Shown here one piece after another: positions 54,465-62,333 of a stretch of 64,000 nucleotides of DNA. The notes under the pieces are model-generated. The model ran no database searches, was not told the origin of the DNA, and saw only the letters and a list, made by a program, of their open reading frames with translations. The DNA is taken from assembly GCF_032335695.1 (NCBI RefSeq), contig NZ_JACTOJ010000002.1, positions 272,796-336,795 of the forward strand. Direction: 5' to 3'. Each line of letters opens with the position of its first letter. Position 1 is the stretch's first letter. The translations under genes and the position numbers were made by a program. Source of the stretch: JACTOJ01 sp032335695 (GTDB lineage Bacteria; Bacillota; Clostridia; Clostridiales; Clostridiaceae).

Positions 54465-54493
54465 TAAAAAAGCAGCCCTACAAAAGAGCTGTT
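54465..54493 (-). terminator. Terminator between ABC cassettes A and B
   Basis: On the minus strand CAGCTCTTTTGTAGGGCTG forms a short stem followed by TTTTTT (54465-54470). It lies 22 bp past the stop of the cassette A permease gene. Confidence 0.75.
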
Positions 54494-54514
54494 TTCCTTT
54501 AATTTATGATTATT

Positions 54515-55507
54515 CTAGATATCTCTCTTCCTAAATCCTATATATCCTATTATCGCCATAACTATGGTATATATTAAAAATGATACAATTGAGAATCCTA
54601 AACCAATATCATATATGGTACTTCCCTGAGTTACCAATCCCGAAAAATCGGTAGAAGCAAAAGGAAGATATTTACCCCAGCTAAAATATACGGCTAGGAG
54701 CTGAATTATGCCTGATCCAAACAAAAGCATAAACAAGGAGAAGCCTGTAGCTATGGAACGGCTTCTTGCTAAAGTAGAAATAGCAAAAGCTAATATTACA
54801 AACATTATAACCTGAAGAAAATCTAGAGCAAATACTATGAGTGTACTTAATATCCCAGGCATATATATTATTTTGCTTGTTGTCCAAAGCATCTCTTTCG
54901 CACCAAGTCCATTAAAGCCAAAGAATATGCCAAGCATAATAAAGTTTAATAGAAATGTTATTAACAAAAGTACAACTCCATATAGTAAAGTTGCTATAAG
55001 TTTTCCGGTAATTATCTTACTCCTTGAATATGGTCTTGAAATCATCATCTTCATGGTGCCTTCTGAAAATTCTCCAGCTACCAATGCTGAGCAAGCTATT
55101 ATAAGGAATAAAGCAATAACTCTTCCATAGCCTGCATTGCTGTCAAATTTAGTTACCATTGTCCATATGCTAGTCTTACTTTCTGGCGCTATATTATTAT
55201 TTATTGCATATTCATCTTCAGCTATTTGCTTTTTAAGACTCCCTATAGTCATTTTTGAGCTCTTGCTGTCAGACTGCTCCAGCTGCTTCAAGCTTTCTTT
55301 CTCCATTTGAAGCTGTTTGCTTAAATCTTCTTTCCAGGTAGCAGAAACGGTATTAACAGTAGAAAGTTTGTTGGACGCAGCGTAATACTTATATATACCT
55401 GTAGCTGCTAATGTTATAAGTACCAATATACCTATCATAACCTTTGTAGAAGTCCTCTTCCAAAGTTTTATATTTTCTACGGAAATTAATGTTAATATAT
55501 CTCTCAT
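54515..55507 (-). CDS. ABC-2 exporter permease (duplicate cassette A)
   Basis: About 330 residues with the same plan as the cassette B permease: TM1, an extracellular helical hairpin (about 45-115, Lys/Gln/Ser-rich), then five helices. The coupling segment GEFSEGTMKMMISRPYSRSKIITGKLIATLLYG is nearly identical to that of its paralogue, while the extracellular hairpin has diverged more. The start is ATG 55507, one base before its ATPase's stop codon, with GGGGAGGG upstream; the 55543 start is not supported. It is the last gene of the GntR-headed operon. Confidence 0.88.
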   Translation of the reverse strand: MRDILTLISVENIKLWKRTSTKVMIGILVLITLAATGIYKYYAASNKLSTVNTVSATWKEDLSKQLQMEKESLKQLEQSDSKSSKMTIGSLKKQIAEDEYAINNNIAPESKTSIWTMVTKFDSNAGYGRVIALFLIIACSALVAGEFSEGTMKMMISRPYSRSKIITGKLIATLLYGVVLLLITFLLNFIMLGIFFGFNGLGAKEMLWTTSKIIYMPGILSTLIVFALDFLQVIMFVILAFAISTLARSRSIATGFSLFMLLFGSGIIQLLAVYFSWGKYLPFASTDFSGLVTQGSTIYDIGLGFSIVSFLIYTIVMAIIGYIGFRKRDI

Positions 55508-55508
55508 T

Positions 55509-56432
55509 TTACTTTCCCTCCCCTGTAAGCTGCATAAACACATCTTCTAAAGATTGAAGCTCTTTTTTATCCATAGCATACATACCTATATTCTCATTTA
55601 CTAAAGTCTTAACCATATTAGGCACTTCATCTCTCTTAATTTCTACATGAATGCCATCCCCCATATTTTCGCCTTTTATACCCATACTTGAAAGAATTGA
55701 AACCGCCTTCTCATTATCATCAGTTTCCAACACAATAATATTTTTATCATCTTTGCCAGACATATTTATAAGTTCATCTACAGTTTTTACGGTGATAATC
55801 CTGCCCTTGTTGATTATTCCAACTCTGTCACACATCTGCTGCATTTCACTTAATATATGACTTGATACCAAAACAGTAAGTCCTGTGGTAGTAGAAAGTT
55901 GTCTGAGAAGCTCTCGAATCTCTTTTATTCCTGCTGGATCGAGACCATTAGTAGGTTCATCCAGTATTAGCAGCTTAGGATTGTGCAATAAGGCTTGAGC
56001 TATACCTAACCTCTGCTTCATTCCCAAGGAATAAGTTTTAACCTTATCATTTATTGCTCTTTCTAAATCAACTATTTTTACAACTTCTTTAATTCTAGCT
56101 TCATCCACATTTTCATACATTTTGCCAAATAATCTTAAGTTGTCCATTCCAGACATATATTTATACATATCAGGATTTTCTACTATTGCTCCCACATGCT
56201 TCATAGCATTTCTAAAATCGTCTTTTACTGAATACCCATTGATGCTCACATCACCTTCAGTTATGCTGGACATACCAACTATCATTTTGATAGTTGTGGA
56301 CTTTCCTGCACCATTGGGTCCTAAAAATCCAAATATCTCTCCTTCCTTAAGTTCCATGGAGATATCGGAGACAATGGTTCTTTTTCCGATAACTTTTTTC
56401 AATGCTTCTACTTTTAATATTGAATTTCTCAT
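55509..56432 (-). CDS. ABC-2 exporter ATP-binding protein (duplicate cassette A)
   Basis: A 307-residue ATPase, equal in length to the cassette B copy and near-identical through the core: Walker A GPNGAGKST, signature KTYSLGMKQRLGIAQ, Walker B LLILDEPTNGLDPAGI and switch SSHILSEMQQM. It partners the permease that follows directly. It lies 33 bp downstream of a different ABC permease (56466-57194), so it is probably in the same transcript as the GntR regulator. Differences between copies concentrate in the C-terminal extension. Confidence 0.93.
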   Translation of the reverse strand: MRNSILKVEALKKVIGKRTIVSDISMELKEGEIFGFLGPNGAGKSTTIKMIVGMSSITEGDVSINGYSVKDDFRNAMKHVGAIVENPDMYKYMSGMDNLRLFGKMYENVDEARIKEVVKIVDLERAINDKVKTYSLGMKQRLGIAQALLHNPKLLILDEPTNGLDPAGIKEIRELLRQLSTTTGLTVLVSSHILSEMQQMCDRVGIINKGRIITVKTVDELINMSGKDDKNIIVLETDDNEKAVSILSSMGIKGENMGDGIHVEIKRDEVPNMVKTLVNENIGMYAMDKKELQSLEDVFMQLTGEGK

Positions 56433-56465
56433 AATTTACCCCCTAAATTTAGTATTTATAAATTT

Positions 56466-57194
56466 CTACTTAAGGTTTATTTTTTTCTCAAGCAGATATG
56501 AAATGACAATAAATATACCAATCAGTGCCATAGCATCAATAATAAAGCTTAGAACAAAAGCTGGCGTTGAAAATTGTATAATATAATTGCTATCTACAAA
56601 GATACTTGTTCCCTTTTTATATACCAAAAAATATATTAATGAAATAAGTTCAGTAGCAAAATAAGTAACAACCCCTATAACTACTCCGAATTTTCTCCAA
56701 GGAATGAGCTTTGATACGGATATAGCTAAATAGATTCCCAGCAGAGATTTCACAGAAGTTATAATATAATTAACACCAAAAATTATGCTTGTCTGCTTGT
56801 TGTGATTAAATATGCTGAAAATATATTTAATATCTTTGGGACTATATATTTCGTTGAAAACTACAAAGGATATGGCAGATATTGTTGCAGCTATTGCTAT
56901 CCAAGTTATAGCAGATATGAGTTTGGATATGAGCAGACTTCTTCCCTTTACGGGCAATGTAAACATCAGATATCCTTGATTTCCATAGAAATTATTATTA
57001 TATCTATTGAACAAGGTTATAAGGGTCAATACATTTATCGTGATTATACCAATCGTCATAAATATTTCATTTAATTCGCTATTGCTGCGAAAGAATAAAA
57101 TAAAAACCAGCCATAAGAGGATGTATATAGAAAACATCATAGCAAATTTCAAATAATTAGCTTTAAATTCATATTTCAAAAGTTTTAAAAGCAT
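56466..57194 (-). CDS. ABC transporter membrane subunit (YtrC/BcrB-like)
   Basis: A 242-residue protein with about six membrane helices. It begins MLLKLLKYEFKANYLKFAMMF and contains NNFYGNQGYLMFTLPVKGRSLLISKLISAITW, a conserved segment of small exporter permeases in GntR-linked loci. Its start overlaps the end of the ATPase gene by ten bases. It is not related closely to the permeases of cassettes A and B. Function is probably export or resistance to a membrane- or wall-active compound, by analogy with ytr operons. Confidence 0.8.
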   Translation of the reverse strand: MLLKLLKYEFKANYLKFAMMFSIYILLWLVFILFFRSNSELNEIFMTIGIITINVLTLITLFNRYNNNFYGNQGYLMFTLPVKGRSLLISKLISAITWIAIAATISAISFVVFNEIYSPKDIKYIFSIFNHNKQTSIIFGVNYIITSVKSLLGIYLAISVSKLIPWRKFGVVIGVVTYFATELISLIYFLVYKKGTSIFVDSNYIIQFSTPAFVLSFIIDAMALIGIFIVISYLLEKKINLK

Positions 57195-57886
57195 CTAAAA
57201 ACCTCCCTAAAAACTTCATTGATAGATTTTCCATATTTTATTCTTACGCTGTCTACATCATCATCTAAATACACTTTTCCTTCTTTAAGAATTATGATTC
57301 TATCAAAGGCTCTTTCAATGTCCTGTATTAATTGAGTAGATAAAATTACAGAACTATCTTCATTATAATTTTTAAGTATAGTATCAATAATGACATCTCT
57401 GGAAGCGGGATCTACTCCTCCTAATGGCTCATCCAACACATAAAGCTTGGCTTTTCTTGACATAACGGTAATCAATTGAACTTTTTCATAAGTTCCTTTT
57501 GATAATTTAGACACATCGTCCGTCAAATTTATATTTAAAAGCTTAACTAATTCTTTAGCCTTATTCTCATCAAAATCCACATAAAAATCATTAAAAAAAT
57601 CTAATACATCCTGTACCTTCATCCACTGGTTAAAATAAGGTTTATCTGGTAAATAGGATACTATTGATTTAGTGTGAATTCCCGGTTTATGATCATCTAT
57701 TAAAACTTCACCTTTATAATCCTGAAGCAATCCTGCAATAATTTTCATCAAGGTAGTTTTACCTACACCATTTGGTCCAAGCAGTCCTATTATACTTCCG
57801 CTAGAAACCTGTAAAGATATATCATCTAAAATTATTTTTGATTTATATTTTTTGCATAGATTTTTAATTTTAAGCAGTTCACTCAT
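57185..57886 (-). CDS. ABC transporter ATP-binding protein (YtrB-like)
   Basis: A 233-residue ATPase. Walker A is GPNGVGKTTLM, the signature is VSKLSKGTYEKVQL (a degenerate LSGGQ), Walker B is KLYVLDEPLGGVDPASRD and the switch region is ILSTQLIQDIE, where the usual histidine is replaced by glutamine. The lost switch histidine may mean reduced catalytic turnover at its site. I use ATG 57886, nine bases after GGAGG; the gene overlaps the end of the GntR gene. It works with the overlapping permease. Confidence 0.88.
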   Translation of the reverse strand: MSELLKIKNLCKKYKSKIILDDISLQVSSGSIIGLLGPNGVGKTTLMKIIAGLLQDYKGEVLIDDHKPGIHTKSIVSYLPDKPYFNQWMKVQDVLDFFNDFYVDFDENKAKELVKLLNINLTDDVSKLSKGTYEKVQLITVMSRKAKLYVLDEPLGGVDPASRDVIIDTILKNYNEDSSVILSTQLIQDIERAFDRIIILKEGKVYLDDDVDSVRIKYGKSINEVFREVFRCF

Positions 57887-58262
57887 CACCATATTCCTCC
57901 AAAAACTTCTTGAGAGTATCTAATATGCCTTCCTTAGAGAAACCCGATTTATACATAAGCTTAATAAAGTCTGTTACGTTTTGCTTTACGGAATCCCTTT
58001 TGATTTTTTCTATAAGACCATCGTCTATAGTAATAAATCTTCCGGTGGTTCTCTCTGCTTTAAGCAAGCCTTCTCTCTCCAGCTCAGAAAAAGCTCTTTG
58101 AACTGTATTAGGATTAACTCCCATAATATTAGCAAGCTCTCTTACACTTTCTATCTTTTCTCCCGGTCTTCTCTCACCATAAACTATCTGTCTCTTTATC
58201 TCTTCTATAATTTGAATGTATATAGGTAAATTTGAATCAAATTCATATTGCAAAATCCTCAC
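57879..58262 (-). CDS. GntR-family repressor, YtrA subfamily
   Basis: A 127-residue short GntR protein. The winged helix contains LPIYIQIIEEIKRQIVYGERRPGEKIESVRELANIMGVNPNTVQRAFSELEREGLLKAERTTGRFI, and the short C-terminal dimerisation tail lacks a ligand-binding domain. It is first in an operon with two ABC systems and presumably represses it by binding the large palindrome over its own promoter. The frame starts with GTG 58262; a TTG at 58253, better spaced from GAGGTGAGG, is an alternative start giving LQYEFDSNLPIY at the N-terminus. Confidence 0.92.
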   Translation of the reverse strand: MRILQYEFDSNLPIYIQIIEEIKRQIVYGERRPGEKIESVRELANIMGVNPNTVQRAFSELEREGLLKAERTTGRFITIDDGLIEKIKRDSVKQNVTDFIKLMYKSGFSKEGILDTLKKFLEEYGDE

Positions 58263-58272
58263 CTCTTGCAGG

Positions 58273-58330
58273 ATGTATTATTGTATTAAGCGATTAATAC
58301 AATAATACATTTTTCAACTTTATTTGTCAA
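58273..58330 (-). promoter_or_regulatory. Promoter with perfect palindromic operator for the GntR/ABC operon
   Basis: On the minus strand TTGACA (58325-58330), 17 bp and TATTAT (58302-58307). ATGTATTATTGTATTAA (58273-58289) and its exact complement (58294-58310) form 17-bp arms around GCGA. The operator covers the -10 box and start site, as expected for autorepression by the adjacent GntR protein. Confidence 0.85.
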
Positions 58331-58340
58331 CAAGAATAGA

Positions 58341-58382
58341 CTCTGCCTTAAAAGAATGTTGCCATAACATTTTAAAACAGAG
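58341..58382 (-). terminator. Hairpin after the 58415 AraC gene
   Basis: CTCTG...CAGAG outer pairs and an inner TTAAAAgAATGTT/AACATTTTAA stem with GCCAT loop. It lies about 30 bp past the AraC stop on the minus strand. There is no strong T-run, so its strength is uncertain. Confidence 0.55.
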
Positions 58383-58414
58383 CCCAAAATAAAATAGCAA
58401 TTTATATTTCCCGC

Positions 58415-59284
58415 TTAAATAATTTTCACCATATTACTCTTTCCATATTTTTTAGGAGATGTTCCTACCACCTTGTTAAAAACCTTTATAAAATTGGCAT
58501 AATCATTAAATCCGCTTCCCTCACAGGCTTCTTTCACAGAGCATCCGTTAGCCAGCATAGATTTTGATAAGCTAATTTTTCTTGCTGTGATATATTTGTT
58601 GATAGTAGTACCTGTTTCATTTTTGAATACGCGGCAGGCGTAGGAGCTGCTTATAAAAAGTTCTCTCGATATCTCTTCTATGGTAACTGAATTTTTTATA
58701 TTTTTGTTTATATACTCCAATATATTTTCTATGAGTTCATTGTTAGGATACTTTATGTGCACATTATTCTCTTTATTGTGTTCTATAAACAATTTATTTA
58801 TATATATGAGCAGCTCTATAAAGGTTGAATCTTCTATTAAGTCAGCTCCAAAACCTTCTGCCACAACAATTTTATTTACCAATGAACTTATATAATTCAA
58901 TTGATAGTTATCCGCTGCAGTTTTATGATTTGCTATTATATCCCTTCTATTGAAACATTGGCACAAATCAGTATTTGAAGAAGACAATTGTTCCAAATAC
59001 TTTGGATAAATAGAAATAACTATTCTCTCATTATCATCACCTTTATCATGAAGCAAATAATGGCTTTCATATTGATTTATGGCGAATATATTTCCTTTTT
59101 CCACATCATAGCTTCTATCATCTATAAAAAAATGTTTGCTTCCTGAAAGGGATATATATATCTCAAAACAATCGTGAATATGCATGTCCAAAGTTTTTTC
59201 TTCATTTGATAAATGAGCAATAGAAAATCTTTTTTCCTTAAGACAGTAATCTATAGATTTTTTACAGGATGTAAATAATTTCAT
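58415..59284 (-). CDS. AraC-family regulator with cupin sensor
   Basis: About 289 residues. The cupin half contains KTLDMHIHDCFEIYISLSGSKHFFIDDRSYDVEKGNIF. The DNA-binding half has VTIEEISRELFISSSYACRVFKNETG and VKEACEGSGFNDYANFIKVFNKVVG, ending SPKKYGKS. It is divergent from the gluconate-dehydrogenase-like gene at 59447 and is its likely regulator, with a sugar acid as possible signal. The ATG at 59284 is closest to the TAGGTGG site; the frame also offers GTG at 59293. Confidence 0.87.
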   Translation of the reverse strand: MKLFTSCKKSIDYCLKEKRFSIAHLSNEEKTLDMHIHDCFEIYISLSGSKHFFIDDRSYDVEKGNIFAINQYESHYLLHDKGDDNERIVISIYPKYLEQLSSSNTDLCQCFNRRDIIANHKTAADNYQLNYISSLVNKIVVAEGFGADLIEDSTFIELLIYINKLFIEHNKENNVHIKYPNNELIENILEYINKNIKNSVTIEEISRELFISSSYACRVFKNETGTTINKYITARKISLSKSMLANGCSVKEACEGSGFNDYANFIKVFNKVVGTSPKKYGKSNMVKII

Positions 59285-59446
59285 AAATGCCACCTACTTA
59301 TTTATATTCAGGTTTATTTAGTTCAAAATATGCAATATTTTAATCAATATATGACAAGTCCTCGTAATTTTTATCTGCTATAATGTACTTATATATTACA
59401 TATCCATATTTGTCAATATAAATACTTATTTATGGAGGTTATAACT

Positions 59447-60235
59447 ATGGAAATATTAAAAGATTTTTCTCTTGATGGCAAAATTGCTTTGGTAACGGGT
59501 GCTTCCTATGGTATTGGTTTAGCTATCGCGACCGGGTTTTCCAGTGCTGGTGCAACTATAGTTTTTAATGATATTAATCAGGATCTAGTAAATAAAGGTC
59601 TTGCGGCTTATGCAGAAGCAGGCATTAAAGCTCATGGCTATGTTTTCGACGTAACAGATGAAGATCAGGTCAATAAGGCTATTGATAAAATTGAACAAGA
59701 GGTTGGTACAATTGACATCCTTGTTAATAATGCTGGAATTATTAAACGTATTCCTGCTCTTGAGATGTCTGCAAAAGATTTTAAGCAGGTTATCGATGTA
59801 GATTTGAACGGACCATTTATAGTATCTAAAGCTGTGGCTCCCGGTATGATAAAAAAAGGGCACGGAAAGATAATAAATATCTGTTCAATGATGAGTGAAT
59901 TAGGACGTGAAACTGTTTCAGCTTATGCTGCTGCCAAAGGCGGACTAAAAATGCTCACTAAGAATTTGGCTTCCGAATGGGGTGAATTAAACATTCAAGT
60001 TAACGGTATAGGACCTGGGTATATTGCTACACCTCAGACAGCTCCTCTTAGAGAAGAAGGCCATCCTTTCAATAATTTTATAATAGGAAGAACTCCAGCT
60101 GCTCGTTGGGGAACTACAGAAGATTTAATAGGACCAGCTGTATTTCTAGCTTCCAATGCTTCAGATTTTGTTAATGGACATGTTCTTTATGTAGATGGCG
60201 GAATACTTGCATATATAGGAAAACAACCTAAATAG
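59447..60235 (+). CDS. Short-chain dehydrogenase, gluconate 5-dehydrogenase-like
   Basis: A 262-residue NAD(P)-dependent oxidoreductase. The nucleotide loop is TGASYGIGLAIA (TGxxxGIG), followed by NNAGI and the catalytic serine/tyrosine/lysine in ICSMMSELGRETVSAYAAAKGG. The closest family pattern is IdnO/Gno: SELGR, VNGIGPGYIATPQT, RTPAARWG, VFLASNASDFVNGHVLYVDGG. It would interconvert gluconate and 5-ketogluconate or reduce a related uronate breakdown product, fitting the pectin genes of the window. KduD is a less likely alternative. Start ATG 59447 follows TGGAGG by eight bases; 59432 is not supported. Confidence 0.9.
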   Translation: MEILKDFSLDGKIALVTGASYGIGLAIATGFSSAGATIVFNDINQDLVNKGLAAYAEAGIKAHGYVFDVTDEDQVNKAIDKIEQEVGTIDILVNNAGIIKRIPALEMSAKDFKQVIDVDLNGPFIVSKAVAPGMIKKGHGKIINICSMMSELGRETVSAYAAAKGGLKMLTKNLASEWGELNIQVNGIGPGYIATPQTAPLREEGHPFNNFIIGRTPAARWGTTEDLIGPAVFLASNASDFVNGHVLYVDGGILAYIGKQPK

Positions 60236-60249
60236 CGAATTATAAATTA

Positions 60250-60277
60250 AGGGAGAAAGCTTTTTAGTTTTCTCCCT
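60250..60277. terminator. Bidirectional terminator between SDR and OYE genes
   Basis: AGGGAGAAA and TTTCTCCCT form a 9-bp stem between convergent genes. It is followed by CTTATAATTT on the plus side and TTAATTTAT on the minus side. Confidence 0.7.
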
Positions 60278-60285
60278 CTTATAAT

Positions 60286-61287
60286 TTATTTGAGAATTTC
60301 CATAGCATTTTTTGCCCAATTTGAATCCTTCAATATAGCTCTTGCGACACCTAGCAAATCTGCTTTTCCTGAAGAAATAATCTCTTCTGCAAGCTCAGGC
60401 GTGGTAACCCCTCCTGCCACAATAACAGGTATGGAAACTAGCTTTTTTATCTCATAAGCATCTTCGGTAAAAGTACCATATTTATGCTCTCCAGGTACAT
60501 TATATCCGCAGAAACCTCCTGAAATATCCAATATGTCTACTCCTGCCTTTTCAAATTCTTTAACTGCTAGTTTGCTGTCCTCTAAAGTTAAACCGCCCTC
60601 CGTATAATCGGAAGCTCCAAGTCTTAATAAGATAGGAAAATCTTCTCCTACAGCTTCTCTTACAGCTTTTATGACTTCAATATGGATTCTTGATCTTCCA
60701 TCTATATCTCCGCCATATTCATCTGTCCTTTTATTAGATAATGGAGACAAAAATTGACTTAAAAGATATCCATGAGCAGAATGAATCTCTACACCATCAA
60801 AGCCTGCTTTCTTTACCCTTAGAGCTGCTGCTTTAAATTCTTCTACTATATTCTTTATTTCTTCCCTGGTAAGTTCTCTAGGCAATTGTGATTGGTTTTT
60901 CTTCCATAAATGCTGGACAGCTGATGGTCCAACTACTTCAAGTCCTGTAACTTCACTGCTTGCTGCACTTCCTGCATGATTTATCTGCATTACTGCCTTT
61001 GAACCATTCTTATGTATAAGTTCACTTAAAGCTTTTAGCTTCTCAACTAATGAATCTTCAGCAATAGAAAGCTGATTATTGCTTGCCTTTCCCTGTTTAG
61101 TTATAAAGCTATGTTCTATTATTATAAGTCCTATATATCCTCCCTTAGATTTTTCATCATAATAATCTAATACGGATTCGCTTACTCTTCCATCCGATTC
61201 AGCCTTTGCAGTAGCCATAGGAGGCATAACCAATCTATTTTTTAAATTTAGTTTGTTTGTTTCTAAAGCTTGCTTTAAATATGCCAT
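60286..61287 (-). CDS. NADH:flavin oxidoreductase of the Old Yellow Enzyme family
   Basis: A 333-residue FMN-dependent TIM-barrel reductase. LKNRLVMPPMATAKAESDGRVSES, VMQINHAGSAASSEV, GFDGVEIHSAHGYLLSQFLSPLSNKRTDEYGGDIDGRSR and GVARAILKD are the family blocks. The active-site H-x-x-H is present as HSAHGYL. It has no iron-sulfur or FAD domain, so it is the single-domain type acting on unsaturated carbonyls or similar electrophiles. It is divergent from a small ArsR regulator with a CxxC motif and has a clear promoter with a palindrome at its start site, suggesting electrophile- or redox-responsive control. Confidence 0.92.
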   Translation of the reverse strand: MAYLKQALETNKLNLKNRLVMPPMATAKAESDGRVSESVLDYYDEKSKGGYIGLIIIEHSFITKQGKASNNQLSIAEDSLVEKLKALSELIHKNGSKAVMQINHAGSAASSEVTGLEVVGPSAVQHLWKKNQSQLPRELTREEIKNIVEEFKAAALRVKKAGFDGVEIHSAHGYLLSQFLSPLSNKRTDEYGGDIDGRSRIHIEVIKAVREAVGEDFPILLRLGASDYTEGGLTLEDSKLAVKEFEKAGVDILDISGGFCGYNVPGEHKYGTFTEDAYEIKKLVSIPVIVAGGVTTPELAEEIISSGKADLLGVARAILKDSNWAKNAMEILK

Positions 61288-61310
61288 TATATCACTCCCT
61301 AATATAATTA

Positions 61311-61361
61311 ATCGATTTTTCTCGATATATAGATATTACCACTCACCTATTTATATGTCAA
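61311..61361 (-). promoter_or_regulatory. Promoter and possible operator of the OYE gene
   Basis: On the minus strand TTGACA (61356-61361), 17 bp and TAATAT (61333-61338). The inverted repeat ATCGA-N6-TCGAT (61311-61326) covers the predicted start site and is a plausible ArsR-protein site. Confidence 0.65.
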
Positions 61362-61389
61362 TAATTCTTGTTTTAGTATTCACTTAAAT

Positions 61390-61417
61390 TTGACTTATAT
61401 GAAAAATAGGCTAAAAT
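61390..61417 (+). promoter_or_regulatory. Promoter of the ArsR gene, giving an apparently leaderless mRNA
   Basis: TTGACT (61390-61395), 16 bp and TAAAAT (61412-61417). The expected start, about seven bases after the -10, coincides with the ATG at 61424. No ribosome binding site is present. Confidence 0.6.
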
Positions 61418-61423
61418 GAATAT

Positions 61424-61735
61424 ATGGATTACGTAAAAATTTTTAAAGCATTATCAAATGAAACTCGTTTAAATATTTTAATATGGCTAAAGGAGTCTGA
61501 TAAGTATTTTCCAGTGCAATCCCACTCTTTAGAAGAAAGTAACTTTACTAAAGGGGTATGCGTTGGCTGCATTAAAGAAAAATCAGGATTATCACAATCT
61601 ACCACTTCAGAATATTTATCAATGCTTCAGCAGGCTGGTTTATTAGAATGCAAAAGAATAGGTCAGTGGACATACTTTAGAAGAAATGAAGCTTTTATAA
61701 AGAATTTTTTTGAAGAGATTGGAAAGGAGCTTTAA
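61424..61735 (+). CDS. ArsR-family transcriptional regulator with CxxC motif
   Basis: A 103-residue winged-helix repressor. MDYVKIFKALSNETRLNILIWLKES is the usual first helices and KSGLSQSTTSEYLSMLQQAGLLECKRIGQWTYFRRN is the recognition helix and wing. An insertion before the recognition region holds VCVGCIKEK, a cysteine pair suited to metal or thiol/electrophile sensing. It is divergent from the OYE gene, the likely target. The N-terminus matches other members, which supports ATG 61424 although no ribosome site precedes it and the promoter's -10 ends six bases upstream. Confidence 0.88.
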   Translation: MDYVKIFKALSNETRLNILIWLKESDKYFPVQSHSLEESNFTKGVCVGCIKEKSGLSQSTTSEYLSMLQQAGLLECKRIGQWTYFRRNEAFIKNFFEEIGKEL

Positions 61736-61763
61736 TTAATTACAAATTATTTTTGCTGTAAAT

Positions 61764-61807
61764 AAAAAGTTGTCTGAGAATAAAAATCCTTAGACAACTT
61801 TTTTTAT
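61764..61807 (+). terminator. Terminator after the ArsR gene
   Basis: AAAAAGTTGTCT and AGACAACTTTTT form a 12-bp stem followed by TTTT. It lies about 30 bp after the stop codon. Confidence 0.85.
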
Positions 61808-61871
61808 TAAAAGCAATATTGATTTTACACTTATAAAAACCATAACTCTTAACAACCTAAAGCGGTTTTAA

Positions 61872-62270
61872 TTATAGTTTATTATAGTAAGCTAATAGTT
61901 CCTCAACAATATCTTTATCGATGTAGTAACAAGAACTGGAACCATCATTAAAATAAAATAGTGTAGTACTTAAAAAGGAAAGATTCATCACCTTACCATT
62001 TGAATAGGTTATATGTAAACCACAACCTATTCCATAATACTCGTTTTTACATTTTCCTTTAGTTTTTACTGTATTAATTAGAGCTTCAATCTTTTTAATA
62101 TCATTTTTATCCTTAACTTCTTTACATTTAGTACTTGAATCGTAAAGCTCAATTTTTTTTATGTTCTCCGTTTTAATTGGCAGAGGATTGGTGTCTTTTT
62201 TTGAAGCACACCCACAGAAGAGTATCGCAATACAGAGAGAAATAAGTAATAATTTTTTTAATTTTATAAT
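61872..62270 (-). CDS. Small putative lipoprotein ORF lacking an ATG/GTG/TTG start
   Basis: The open frame, preceded by AAAGGAG (62277-62283), encodes about 132 residues. After ATT or ATA comes KLKKLLLISLCIAILFCGCASKK, a clear lipoprotein signal with lipidated cysteine at CGC-ASK. The mature part includes IKKIELYDSSTKCKEVKDKND, the repeated-cysteine stretch KCKNEYYGIGCGL and a hydrophilic C-terminus ending ELLAYYNKL. Upstream in frame is TGA (just before the ribosome site), so no standard start exists. ATT at 62270 is six bases and ATA at 62267 nine bases after GGAG. Either it uses a rare start, or the start codon was lost and it is decaying. I do not recognise the family. Confidence 0.6.
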   Translation of the reverse strand: MIKLKKLLLISLCIAILFCGCASKKDTNPLPIKTENIKKIELYDSSTKCKEVKDKNDIKKIEALINTVKTKGKCKNEYYGIGCGLHITYSNGKVMNLSFLSTTLFYFNDGSSSCYYIDKDIVEELLAYYNKL

Positions 62271-62333
62271 AATGAACTCCTTTCAAAATAAATTTTATAA
62301 TCGATTAATAATTTAATATTAGTATAAATTCAA

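Noticed and set aside
58341..58382. Hairpin as a member of the dispersed palindrome family (contains TTTTAAAAC-like segment)
   Set aside because: Arm sequence, loop and length differ; it is better read as the 3' end stem of the AraC gene.
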